From the NCBI GenBank assembly GCA_900469625.1, contig UBXV01000010.1:1-42466 (forward strand): 42,466 bases of DNA. The letters run 5' to 3'. Shown piece after piece: positions 18,380 to 26,401 of this stretch; positions within the stretch are counted from its first letter, which is position 1; the number at the start of each line of letters is the position of its first letter. The position numbers were made by a program, and so were the translations under genes. Under the pieces are notes generated by a model. It worked only from the letters and a program-made list of their open reading frames with translations. It was not told where the DNA came from and did no database searches. This DNA is from Hyphomicrobiales bacterium. Its GTDB lineage: Bacteria > Pseudomonadota > Alphaproteobacteria > Rhizobiales > Rhizobiaceae.

Positions 18380-18394
18380 GGCGACTAGGTCGCC
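18380..18394. terminator. Short hairpin between convergent genes (weak terminator)
   Basis: GGCGAC-TAG-GTCGCC forms a 6-base stem just after the synthetase stop, in the 88-base gap before the convergent LysR gene. It has no T-run, so intrinsic termination is doubtful. Confidence 0.25.
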
Positions 18395-18448
18395 AACGCA
18401 GTTCGCCGTGGCACCGGCCAGAATCGCGAGCCGCGTTCCGGTGCGGCT

Positions 18449-19396
18449 TCAGCCGTGTTCCCTTCGGTCCGTTCGCCATATCCTGTCGATGACGTCAAAG
18501 GCGAGCGCCACGTTCGGATCAGTGCGCCGGGGCCGCAGACAGACGAAGCCGAGCGTGGTCTCCAGCTTGACCCTGTCGGCAATGATGAGCCCGTTTGCCT
18601 GTTGTTCGCCGAGTGCAATCGACTCACGACAGAGGCTGAGACCGAGCCCGGTGCGCACCATGGCCAGCATCGATGTTTCCTGATCGACGAGCGCGACGAC
18701 GTTTTGCCTCAGGTTCAAGGCGCCGAGCTTTCGCGCAAGCAACCGGTGATGGACGGAGGCGGGCGGCGTGCCGATCCAGGGCAAGGCCGCAAGCTCGCTC
18801 CAGTCCTTGCCCGCGACGATGCCGGCGAAGGACGGCGGCGCGACCACGCGGTAGGTCAGCCGCGCGAGCGGCTTGACGAAGAACTGGGCATCCGCGTCGA
18901 TCGCCACGGCATCGGTGCTCGTGCCGAAATCATCGAGATCGCCCAGGAAAAAGCCGACATCAAGCTCGTTGCGCTTCAGGCCGATCGCGACTTCGCCGCT
19001 CATGCCCTGGCGCAAGGTGGTCTCGATACCGGGGCCGCTTTCGACCAGCGCCTGCAGGAAGGCGCCGAGCCGGGTAAATTCCGGGTCAATGATTGTGCCG
19101 ATCCTGAGCGTGCCGCGAAGATGGGCGGTCAGATGCATCGCCGTCTGCCGAAACTCGGTGACCGACGCCAGCACCTGCTCGCCCTTTGCCGCCAGAAGTG
19201 CGCCATCGCGCGTCAGCTCCAACCCGCTGGCCGTGCGGTGAAACAGCGTGAGGCCAAGATCCTGCGACAGGCGCTTGATCTGCAGGCTGACGGCGGGCTG
19301 GGTGAGGTGCAGCAGTTCCGACGCCCGGGTAACGTTGCCTTCCCGCGCCACCGTGACGAAAGCCCGCAGCAACCGCAGATCCAGATGATCCGACAT
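18449..19396 (-). CDS. LysR-family transcriptional regulator
   Basis: 315 residues, normal for the family. The N-terminal winged HTH shows LRLLRAFVTVAREGNVTRAS, LHLTQPAVSLQIKRLSQDLG and LFHRTASGLELTRDG; the C-terminal part is a type 2 periplasmic-binding-like effector domain. AGGG stands upstream of ATG 19396. It is transcribed away from the GMC oxidoreductase gene, the usual arrangement for a LysR protein and its target, and converges on the aminoketone-type synthetase. The likely target is the GMC gene, but control of the neighbouring cluster cannot be ruled out. The effector is unknown. Confidence 0.92.
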   Translation of the reverse strand: MSDHLDLRLLRAFVTVAREGNVTRASELLHLTQPAVSLQIKRLSQDLGLTLFHRTASGLELTRDGALLAAKGEQVLASVTEFRQTAMHLTAHLRGTLRIGTIIDPEFTRLGAFLQALVESGPGIETTLRQGMSGEVAIGLKRNELDVGFFLGDLDDFGTSTDAVAIDADAQFFVKPLARLTYRVVAPPSFAGIVAGKDWSELAALPWIGTPPASVHHRLLARKLGALNLRQNVVALVDQETSMLAMVRTGLGLSLCRESIALGEQQANGLIIADRVKLETTLGFVCLRPRRTDPNVALAFDVIDRIWRTDRREHG

Positions 19397-19520
19397 ATAT
19401 AAATTTCCCTAATAATACTCGACACCATTTATCATTGGATTTCACCCGATGGTAGTCGTCTAGTGCGCAAGGGAGGATCGCGGCGCTGCGATCATCGATG
19501 GAAATTATAAAGGCAGGACT
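19397..19520. promoter_or_regulatory. Divergent LysR / GMC oxidoreductase promoter region
   Basis: An AT-rich gap between divergent genes. ATAA (19412-19415) and TTAT (19429-19432) form a small dyad in a stretch fitting loose LysR-box symmetry. Exact promoter boxes cannot be fixed by eye. Confidence 0.35.
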
Positions 19521-19592
19521 ATGGGCCACCCGCACGAAACGGATTGCGGCGGGGTCATCGCCTTCCGCCGACCTGGGACATGCTCGCAATGA
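19521..19592 (+). CDS. Possible 23-residue leader peptide coupled to GMC oxidoreductase
   Basis: ATG at 19521 follows AGGCAGGACT, a good ribosome site, and opens a 23-codon frame whose TGA (19590-19592) overlaps the ATG at 19589 in the arrangement ATGA. The downstream GMC gene itself has no strong ribosome site at its start. Coupled translation is therefore plausible. No stem-loop switching or codon run typical of attenuation was seen. It may be chance. Confidence 0.3.
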   Translation: MGHPHETDCGGVIAFRRPGTCSQ

Positions 19593-21283
19593 GATCCGAC
19601 GCTTCGACTTCTGACGCCACCGTTTTCGACTATGTGATCGTCGGCGCCGGCTCGGCCGGCTGCCTGCTTGCCAATCGTCTGAGCCGCGACGCGGACAAGC
19701 GGGTGCTGCTGATCGAGGCAGGCCGGCGCGACAACTATCCCTGGATCCACATTCCGGTCGGCTATCTCTATTGCATCGGCAATCCCAGCACGGACTGGCT
19801 CTACAAGACCGAGCCGGAAGCAGGGCTGAACGGCCGGTCGCTGCGCTATCCGCGCGGCAAGACGCTTGGCGGCTGCTCCTCGATCAACGGCATGATCTAC
19901 ATGCGCGGACAATCGCGCGACTATGAGAGCTGGGCGGCCACGACCAACGACCGCGAATGGTCCTGGGAGAATTCGTTGCCGGATTTCAAGGCCCACGAGG
20001 ACCACTACCGGCTCGATGCCGGCGCCGATCCGGTCACGGGCGACAACAGCCGCTTTTCCGACATGCATGGCCGTGGCGGCGAGTGGCGCATCGAAAAACA
20101 GCGGCTGAAATGGGACATACTGGAATCCTTCGCCGAGGCCGCGGTCGAGGCCGGTATCCCCCGAACGCCCGACTTCAACAGCGGCGACAACGAAGGCGTC
20201 GGCTATTTCGAAGTCAACCAGAAGGCGGGATGGCGCTTGAACACCTCCAAGGCGTTCCTGCGGCCGGTTCGCCATCGCCGCAATCTGCAGGTCTGGACCG
20301 AGGCCGATGTCGAAAGCCTGGTGATCGAGACGTCTGCGGATGGCGTCAGGCGTTGCACCGGCGTCTCGCTTCATCGCGGCAACACCCGGATGACGGTCCG
20401 GGCGAGAGCCGAAGTCATACTTTCAGCCGGCGCCATCGGCTCGCCGCAGATCCTGCAGCTCTCGGGCATCGGACCGGGCGCACTGTCGCAGGCGATGGGC
20501 ATTCCCGTTGTCGAAGATCTCGGCGGGGTCGGCGAAAACCTGCAGGACCACCTGCAGATCCGCGCCGTCTTCAAGGTGAAAAATGCAAGGACGCTGAACA
20601 CGCTGGCGAGCAACCTTGTCGGCAAGGCGCGGATCGGGCTCGAATATGTGCTGAAGCGCAGCGGGCCGATGAGCATGTCGCCATCGCAGCTCGGCGCCTT
20701 CACGCGCTCCGACCCCGGCCGCGCGCATGCAAACCTCGAATATCACGTGCAGCCGCTCAGCCTCGACGCCTTCGGCGAGCCGCTGCACAGCTTCCCGGCC
20801 TTCACCGCCAGCGTCTGCAATCTCAACCCGACAAGTCGCGGCCATGTGCGGATCCGCTCGCGCCGCCGCGGCGATGCGCCGGCAATCGCGCCGAACTATC
20901 TGAGCACCGACGAGGACCGCAAGATCGCTGCCGACAGCATCCGGCAGATCCGCTCGATCGTCAGCCAGCCGGCGCTCGCGCGGTATGAGCCGGTCGAATG
21001 GAAGCCGGGCGTCGAATTCAAGAGCGATGGAGAGCTGGCGAAACTGGCCGGTGATATCGCCAACACGATCTTCCATCCGGTTGGCACCGCCCGCATGGGC
21101 GCCGAGGACGACCGCATGGCGGTCGTCGACAGCCGGCTGAAGGTGCGCGGGATCTCAGGCTTGCGGGTGGTCGATGCCAGCGTGATGCCGACGATTACCA
21201 GCGGCAACACCAGCGCACCGACCATGATGATCGCGGAGAAGGCCGCGCGCTGGATCATCGCCGACGCCCGGAAGCGGGCGTAG
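19589..21283 (+). CDS. GMC-family FAD oxidoreductase (choline/alcohol dehydrogenase type)
   Basis: 564 residues. FAD-binding DYVIVGAGSAGCLLANRLS and the acidic end of the beta-alpha-beta unit (LLIEAG) sit at the N-terminus. GMC signature 1 is GKTLGGCSSINGMIYMRGQ and signature 2 is GAIGSPQILQLSGIGP. The catalytic pair is His496 in IFHPVGTARMG and Asn540 in SGNTSAPTMM, so it should be active. There is no signal peptide, so it is cytoplasmic. Family members such as BetA, alkanol and polyethylene-glycol dehydrogenases oxidise primary alcohols; the substrate here is unknown. The start at 19589 is preferred since an upstream small frame ends there (ATGA); ATG 19580 in the same frame is possible. 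It is divergent from a LysR gene, its probable regulator. Confidence 0.92.
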   Translation: MRSDASTSDATVFDYVIVGAGSAGCLLANRLSRDADKRVLLIEAGRRDNYPWIHIPVGYLYCIGNPSTDWLYKTEPEAGLNGRSLRYPRGKTLGGCSSINGMIYMRGQSRDYESWAATTNDREWSWENSLPDFKAHEDHYRLDAGADPVTGDNSRFSDMHGRGGEWRIEKQRLKWDILESFAEAAVEAGIPRTPDFNSGDNEGVGYFEVNQKAGWRLNTSKAFLRPVRHRRNLQVWTEADVESLVIETSADGVRRCTGVSLHRGNTRMTVRARAEVILSAGAIGSPQILQLSGIGPGALSQAMGIPVVEDLGGVGENLQDHLQIRAVFKVKNARTLNTLASNLVGKARIGLEYVLKRSGPMSMSPSQLGAFTRSDPGRAHANLEYHVQPLSLDAFGEPLHSFPAFTASVCNLNPTSRGHVRIRSRRRGDAPAIAPNYLSTDEDRKIAADSIRQIRSIVSQPALARYEPVEWKPGVEFKSDGELAKLAGDIANTIFHPVGTARMGAEDDRMAVVDSRLKVRGISGLRVVDASVMPTITSGNTSAPTMMIAEKAARWIIADARKRA

Positions 21284-21303
21284 CCGAAGCCGCGTCGCAA
21301 GCC

Positions 21304-22167
21304 CTACTGGAACATCCCCTTCGGCGTCTCTCCCTTGAAGAAGGGCACGATCAGGGCCTGAAGCAGCTCGGGCTGGTTGATCACTGCGGTGTGCGAGGTG
21401 GCCGGCAGGATGGCGAGGCGCGACGCCGGCAGGGGCTTGCCCATGTCGCCCATGCCGCCGCCACCAAGCAGCCGGAACATCGCGACCGTATGTTCGAGGG
21501 TTGCGACATCGGCGTCGCCGGCAATCATCAGCACCGGGGTCTTCATAGCCTTGACGTCGTTTTCCCAGGCCATCGGCTCCTTTTCAAGCGCGATCAGCTT
21601 GGCGACGAGCGCCGGGAAGCCATCGGGATTTGCGGCAAGCTTGCGATAGTCCTCGGCAAACGGCATGCCGACGAACATCTCCACCGTCATCTGCGGGATA
21701 AATGCCTTGAACTCCGGCTGCCAGCCCTCGGCGTCGTAGCCGACCGAGGCGGCCGCAAGCTTGTTGACCTTGTCGGGATGGCGAATGGCAAGCTGCAGCC
21801 CCGCAGCGGCACCCATCGAGTATCCGAACACGTCTGCCTTCTTCACGCCGACCGCGTCCATGAACGCGGCGACGTCGTCGGCAAGGTTCGGATAGGTGAT
21901 CGGCCGCTCGATGTCGGTCGTGCGCCCATGCCCCTGGAACTCGATCGCATAGACCTTGTTGGTCTTGGCAAGCTCGGGAATGATCGCGCCCATCGACGGT
22001 ATGTTCATATAGGCGCCGTGCAGGACGATGAGCGGGTCGCCCTCGCCGGACACCTCGTAATACATCTTCATGCCGTTGATTTCGACGCGCTCGCCGACGG
22101 GCTGGCTATCGGCAAGAGCAGGCCCTGCGATCAACATTGCTGCAGCGATTAGGGCAGTTCGGAACAT
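21304..22167 (-). CDS. Exported alpha/beta hydrolase
   Basis: 287 residues with a clear Sec signal peptide (FRTALIAAAMLIAGPALA, cut after ALA), so probably periplasmic. The fold has the oxyanion-hole motif LIVLHGAYMN, nucleophile Ser117 in FGYSMGAAAG, acid Asp in MLIAGDADV, and His in PATSHTAVINQPE. The triad is complete. The overall pattern is like lactonase/esterase or haloperoxidase-type hydrolases. It converges with the GMC gene only 20 bases away. The substrate cannot be told from sequence. Confidence 0.88.
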   Translation of the reverse strand: MFRTALIAAAMLIAGPALADSQPVGERVEINGMKMYYEVSGEGDPLIVLHGAYMNIPSMGAIIPELAKTNKVYAIEFQGHGRTTDIERPITYPNLADDVAAFMDAVGVKKADVFGYSMGAAAGLQLAIRHPDKVNKLAAASVGYDAEGWQPEFKAFIPQMTVEMFVGMPFAEDYRKLAANPDGFPALVAKLIALEKEPMAWENDVKAMKTPVLMIAGDADVATLEHTVAMFRLLGGGGMGDMGKPLPASRLAILPATSHTAVINQPELLQALIVPFFKGETPKGMFQ

Positions 22168-22341
22168 GGTTTACTCCTCGCGTTTTCATGTGTCGTGGCA
22201 ATAAGACGTGCGGATGTCACGCGAACCGACATCGCCCTTGCACTTTTCTTTCGACCGGCCGCCACAGATCTCCGACAACGCCCGATTGGCGCAGCAGAAC
22301 GGTGCATACAGCCACAGCGCGCAGCAACCAAAGACAGGCAG

Positions 22342-22359
22342 CGTCACACAACCGTCACA
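22342..22359 (+). promoter_or_regulatory. Pho-box-like direct repeat
   Basis: CGTCACA occurs twice (22342-22348, 22353-22359) with a 4-base spacer, the 11-base period of PhoB sites (consensus CTGTCAT-N4-CTGTCAT). It lies 65 bases before the membrane-protein start at 22424. It fits the GTCA core well but differs at the second base of each 7-mer (G in place of T). Phosphate control is inferred. Confidence 0.4.
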
Positions 22360-22423
22360 AACTAAGGGCCGGATCGCCGCATTCAGTTCCGGCTTTGCCG
22401 TAACACCACGAGGACGAGACGCC

Positions 22424-23101
22424 ATGAATGCCAGTATGGAGGCGCATGCGCCGTCGGCCAGGGCCGAAAGATGGCACCGTAGCGAGGCCGGCGCGATCAT
22501 CGCGCTCCTTCTTGTTTCCGCCGTCCTTCTCGGCTCTCTCGTCGTTGCCGACCGGGCCTTCGGCATCGACTACTATGACCTTGTTCGTGATCCGAACGCC
22601 ATCGCGCGCAACCCCGGCTATTTTGGCCTGGTCTCCAACATCGGGATCATCCTGTGGATCGTCGGCGCGGTCGCAGCGCTCCAGGCCTTTGCGGCATCCC
22701 CGCGCGAGGGGGCAACGCCGCTGCGGCGAACCTTGCTCGCCGGCGGACTGTTTGCCGCCCTGATGGGCATCGATGATTTCCTCATGCTGCACGAGACGGT
22801 AGCGACCGCCGGCATCCCGGAAGAGGTGGTTCTCGTGCCACACATGCTGATGCTATGCGCGTTGTGCGTCTGCGCCTACCGCGTTCGCGCGGCGACGCCG
22901 CGGCTGCTGCTCGCAGGCTCGGTACTTTCGATGGCGCTATCCTTCATCGCGGACATGGCCCCGATCCATGGATCCGGGGCCACCTTCGTCGAAGAGGGCT
23001 TCAAGCTTGTCGGCATCCTGTTCCTGACCGCCTATCTCGTCGCAATCGGCCATCAGGCGCTCAGAAGTGGCGCAGCGCTGCAACGCGAGGCCGACGGTTA
23101 G
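22424..23101 (+). CDS. Polytopic membrane protein of unknown function
   Basis: 225 residues with about six predicted membrane segments (first: AGAIIALLLVSAVLLGSLVV). The start at 22424 follows AGGACGAG; longer in-frame readings add a low-complexity tail without a ribosome site. Polar residues lie in or next to the membrane segments: GIDDFLMLHE, SFIADM and VEEGFKLVG. This pattern of Asp, His and Glu could form a metal or catalytic site, but I do not recognise the family. A Pho-box-like repeat stands upstream. It converges with the prolyl oligopeptidase gene. Confidence 0.75.
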   Translation: MNASMEAHAPSARAERWHRSEAGAIIALLLVSAVLLGSLVVADRAFGIDYYDLVRDPNAIARNPGYFGLVSNIGIILWIVGAVAALQAFAASPREGATPLRRTLLAGGLFAALMGIDDFLMLHETVATAGIPEEVVLVPHMLMLCALCVCAYRVRAATPRLLLAGSVLSMALSFIADMAPIHGSGATFVEEGFKLVGILFLTAYLVAIGHQALRSGAALQREADG

Positions 23102-23119
23102 CGATCCGTATCGGCCGGC

Positions 23120-25189
23120 CTATTTTTCGCCGCCGCCGAGCGCCTGCTCCAGAAACACATATTTCATCGCGGTCTGAGCCGCCTGTATCCGCCGGTCGCC
23201 GCGCCCGCCATGGCCGCCTTCGGTTTCCTCGTAGAACAGTGCATGCGCATGGCCTGCGGCCTGCAGTCTTGCCGCCATCTTGCGCGCATGACCGGGATGC
23301 ACCCGGTCGTCGGCGGTCGACGTCGTCAAGAGAACCGGCGGATATGCGACATCCTCCGTGACGCGCTGGTAGGGAGAATAGGCCGCGAGCCAGGTTGCCT
23401 CCTCGGGCTTCGACGGATCGCCATATTCGGCCATCCACGACGCGCCGGGCGGCAATTCGGTGTAACGCAGCATGTCGAGCAGCGGCACCTCGATGATCAC
23501 GGCACCGAACAGCTCCGGCCGCTGGGTCATGGAAACACCGGTGAGCAGGCCGCCGTTCGATCCGCCCTGAATGCCGAGCATGGAGGCGGTCGAGATCCCG
23601 CGCCGCACCACGTCCTCGGCGACGGCGGCAAAATCGTCGAATGCATTCTGCCGCTTGTCTTTCAGCGCCGCCTGGTGCCATCCCGGGCCGAATTCGCCGC
23701 CGCCGCGGATATTGGCCTGGACATAGGCGTAGCCCTTTTCCAGCCAGAGCTTGCCGCGCACGCCGGCATAACCGGGCAGCAGCGGCACTTCGAAACCGCC
23801 ATAGCCGTAAAGCAGCGCCGGCACCGGCGCCTTCTGGTCACGCCGCCTGACGACGAAATAGGGAATGGCGGTGCCGTCCTTCGAGCGCGCCTCGAACTGC
23901 TCCGAGACCAGCTCGGACGCGTCGAAGCGCGCCGGCTGCGCCTTGATCGTCGCAAGCGTCTTGCCGTCATCGTCGGACCAGATGATCGAACTCGGCGTCA
24001 GGAAATCGGTGAAGGAGAACGAGACGCTGGAGCCGAACTGGTTGATATGGCTGATGCCGACATTGCCGTTTTCCGGCAGCGCCACCGGCGACAGCGACCA
24101 GCCGGTTTCGCTGCGTTGCGCGGCGACGACGCGACCGCGGACATTGTCCATGAGGTTGATGAAAAGCCGGTCGCGCGTGCTGGCGAGATAAGCGATCGAC
24201 ACGCGGTCCGCCGGCGGCAACACGGTCTCTATGACGCCGATGTCGCCCGTTTCCAGCCAGCACCTGAAATCGAAAGCGTAGAGCCCGTCGGGCAGGCATG
24301 TCAGGCCACCCGGCGCAGACCAGGCACTGCGCACCCCGAAGATGACGCGCCCCTTGAATATCGCTGTTTCGGTGGCGTCGTCCGGCAGCGGCAACCGCCG
24401 GTTTTCGCCGGAGGCCAGTCGGACGAAATGATGACCCGAATAGAAATCGATGGTTCTCGCCAGCAACAGGTAGCGCTCATCGCCGTCGAATTCCAGCAAT
24501 CCGCCGACGGCCAGATCCTCCAGCTGCCCCTCGAAGATTGGCTCGGCGGCACTGAGATCGGTGCCGCGCTTCCAGAGCTTCACGACGCGGGGATAGCCGG
24601 ACTGCGTCCTGTCGCCTTCCTCCAGGGCAGCGCCGACGATGACCGTATCAGCGTCAAGCCAGCCGAAATCGGATTTCGACGAGGCCGCGCGGAAGCCGCC
24701 CTCGACGAAGGCACCGGTCTCAATGTCGAATTCGCGCATCTCGCTGGCATCGCCGCCATCGGGTGAAAGGCTCACAAGGCAGCGGTTGAAATCCGGATAG
24801 AGGCGGCGCGCGGCGCTGAAGACCCATTTGATGCCTTCCGCTTGCGACAACGCGTCGAAGTCGATGATCGTCTGCCAATCCGGCTTGTCGGTCTTGTAGG
24901 AGGCAACCGTCGCGCGGCGCCACAGACCGAGGGCATTCGTCTTGTCCTGCCAGAAGTTATAGACATATCCGCCCAGCTCGTAGCCGACGGCGATGTTGTC
25001 CTGCGCGGTCATCAATTCCAGCGCCGTCTCGAACTGAGCCTGATAGGAAGGATCGCCCTTGAGCTTGGCTTTCGTCAGGTCGTTCTGGCGATGGACCCAG
25101 TCGAGCGCCGGCTTCGAGGTCCTGTCCTCCAGCCAGAGGAACGGATCTTCGGCACGCGTCGACAGATCTGGGGAAACGGCTTTGGTCAT
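23120..25189 (-). CDS. Prolyl oligopeptidase family serine peptidase (S9A)
   Basis: 689 residues, the usual length for cytosolic prolyl oligopeptidases. The N-terminal helix region begins DPFLWLEDRTSKPALDWVHR, followed by a seven-bladed propeller (about 75-420) that gates the active site. The catalytic domain holds Ser544 in GIQGGSNGGLLTG, the Asp in STADDRVHPGHARKM and the His in ETEGGHGGRGD. The segment YAYVQANIRGGGEFGPGWH is typical of S9A. Start at 25189 with CCGGAGA upstream. No signal peptide, so cytoplasmic. It cleaves short proline-containing peptides. It lies 140 bases downstream of a LysR gene on the same strand, though that regulator more likely serves the divergent exporter. Confidence 0.95.
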   Translation of the reverse strand: MTKAVSPDLSTRAEDPFLWLEDRTSKPALDWVHRQNDLTKAKLKGDPSYQAQFETALELMTAQDNIAVGYELGGYVYNFWQDKTNALGLWRRATVASYKTDKPDWQTIIDFDALSQAEGIKWVFSAARRLYPDFNRCLVSLSPDGGDASEMREFDIETGAFVEGGFRAASSKSDFGWLDADTVIVGAALEEGDRTQSGYPRVVKLWKRGTDLSAAEPIFEGQLEDLAVGGLLEFDGDERYLLLARTIDFYSGHHFVRLASGENRRLPLPDDATETAIFKGRVIFGVRSAWSAPGGLTCLPDGLYAFDFRCWLETGDIGVIETVLPPADRVSIAYLASTRDRLFINLMDNVRGRVVAAQRSETGWSLSPVALPENGNVGISHINQFGSSVSFSFTDFLTPSSIIWSDDDGKTLATIKAQPARFDASELVSEQFEARSKDGTAIPYFVVRRRDQKAPVPALLYGYGGFEVPLLPGYAGVRGKLWLEKGYAYVQANIRGGGEFGPGWHQAALKDKRQNAFDDFAAVAEDVVRRGISTASMLGIQGGSNGGLLTGVSMTQRPELFGAVIIEVPLLDMLRYTELPPGASWMAEYGDPSKPEEATWLAAYSPYQRVTEDVAYPPVLLTTSTADDRVHPGHARKMAARLQAAGHAHALFYEETEGGHGGRGDRRIQAAQTAMKYVFLEQALGGGEK

Positions 25190-25329
25190 GAAATCTCCGG
25201 AAGCAGTATCGGCGGACGATCGCGCCGTTGCAGCGATATATGTTGTCTCTCCACCTGCCTTTGCAATGTCAAAGCGTGATGAACGGACGATCTGCAGTCT
25301 GTGGGTCCTCCACCCGCGCTACCGTGGGC

Positions 25330-26259
25330 TCAGGGGCACGGGTCGGTGTCCGGATGACGATCGGCGCGTTCCGCAAGGCAGACCTCGCGCACGCACATGC
25401 GCAGCCAGCGCTGCGCCGGATCGGCATCGAGCCGCGGATGCCAGAGCATCGAGACAGTCACCTCCGGGACCGGGAAAGGCAGCGCGAAACTGTGCATGCC
25501 GGCACGCAGGTTGCCGCTATGTCGCTCCGGAACGCTGGCGATCAGGTCCGAGCCGCGCGCCAGTGCAAGTGCCGCCGAAAAGCCGCCGACGGTGGTGACG
25601 ACCTGGCGTTCGAGCCCGAGTTTTTCCAGAGCGTCGTCGATCGGCCCGCGCTCGAGGCCTCGCCTGGAGACGAGCACATGCCGGCCGCCGGCATAGCGCG
25701 ATGCCGTGACAGGGGTGTCGATCAAGGGGTGCCCCGACCTGACCACTCCAATGAAGCGATCGCGGAAAAGCGCCTGCGCGCGCACTTCCGGGCCGGTCGA
25801 AAGCCCGATCACGCCGGTTTCCAGATCGACGCTGCCGTCGCGCAGCGCGCCGCTTTCCCGGTTCGGCTTCGGCAGGAAGCGCAGGCGCGCGCCCGGCGCA
25901 TCGGCACCGATGCGGCGAAGCAGAGCCGGGCCGAAATTCTCCACGAAGCCCTCGCTCGTGCGCAGCGTGAACGTGCGGGCGAGCTGGGAAAGATCCAGCA
26001 TCTCGGCCGGTCGCAACACGGCCTCGGCGTCGTCGACGAGCTGGCCGACGCGTTCGCGCAACGCGAGCGCCCGTGGCGTCGGAACAAGGCCACGCCCGGC
26101 GCGCACCAGAAGCGGATCGCCCGTCACCTGCCGCAGTCGCGCCAGTGCCCGGCTCATGGCGGAGGGGCTGAGGCGCAACCGCTCGGCGGCGCGCGCCACA
26201 CTTGCCTCCGCAAGCAAAACATCAAGCGTGACCAGCAGATTGAGATCGGGTTTCGTCAT
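25330..26259 (-). CDS. LysR-family transcriptional regulator
   Basis: 309 residues from ATG 26259 (MTKPDLNLL). A reading 26 codons longer is possible but has no family-like sequence. The HTH shows DVLLAEASVARAAERLRLSP, SAMSRALARLRQVTGDPLLV and GLVPTPRAL, close to the NodD/SyrM-like LysR branch; the effector domain follows. It is divergent from a DHA2-type MFS exporter with a symmetric element between them, so it probably controls that exporter in response to an unknown compound. Confidence 0.92.
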   Translation of the reverse strand: MTKPDLNLLVTLDVLLAEASVARAAERLRLSPSAMSRALARLRQVTGDPLLVRAGRGLVPTPRALALRERVGQLVDDAEAVLRPAEMLDLSQLARTFTLRTSEGFVENFGPALLRRIGADAPGARLRFLPKPNRESGALRDGSVDLETGVIGLSTGPEVRAQALFRDRFIGVVRSGHPLIDTPVTASRYAGGRHVLVSRRGLERGPIDDALEKLGLERQVVTTVGGFSAALALARGSDLIASVPERHSGNLRAGMHSFALPFPVPEVTVSMLWHPRLDADPAQRWLRMCVREVCLAERADRHPDTDPCP

Positions 26260-26300
26260 CACACCGTTATAGCGCAATCCCGCCCTGATGTGGCGTTCGA

Positions 26301-26317
26301 TGCAGGAATAATCTGCA
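26301..26317. promoter_or_regulatory. Inverted repeat TGCAG-N7-CTGCA, LysR operator candidate
   Basis: Perfect 5-base arms around an AT-rich centre, in the 142-base gap between the divergent LysR and MFS genes. Symmetry, AT-rich centre and position suit a LysR recognition site; inferred. Confidence 0.4.
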
Positions 26318-26401
26318 AATCGTGCGTGTTTCGCCATATCAAATCACGACCTAGGCTTCCGGTCGCTCCATTTCGGAGCTTGCCAGCGAAGGAAGCGTGA
26401 C

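Noticed and set aside
23089-23127. Terminator with GGCCGA/TCGGCC stem and T5 after the membrane-protein gene
   Set aside because: The stem is interrupted by mismatches and the T-run encodes the lysine near the end of the convergent peptidase, so the resemblance may be chance.
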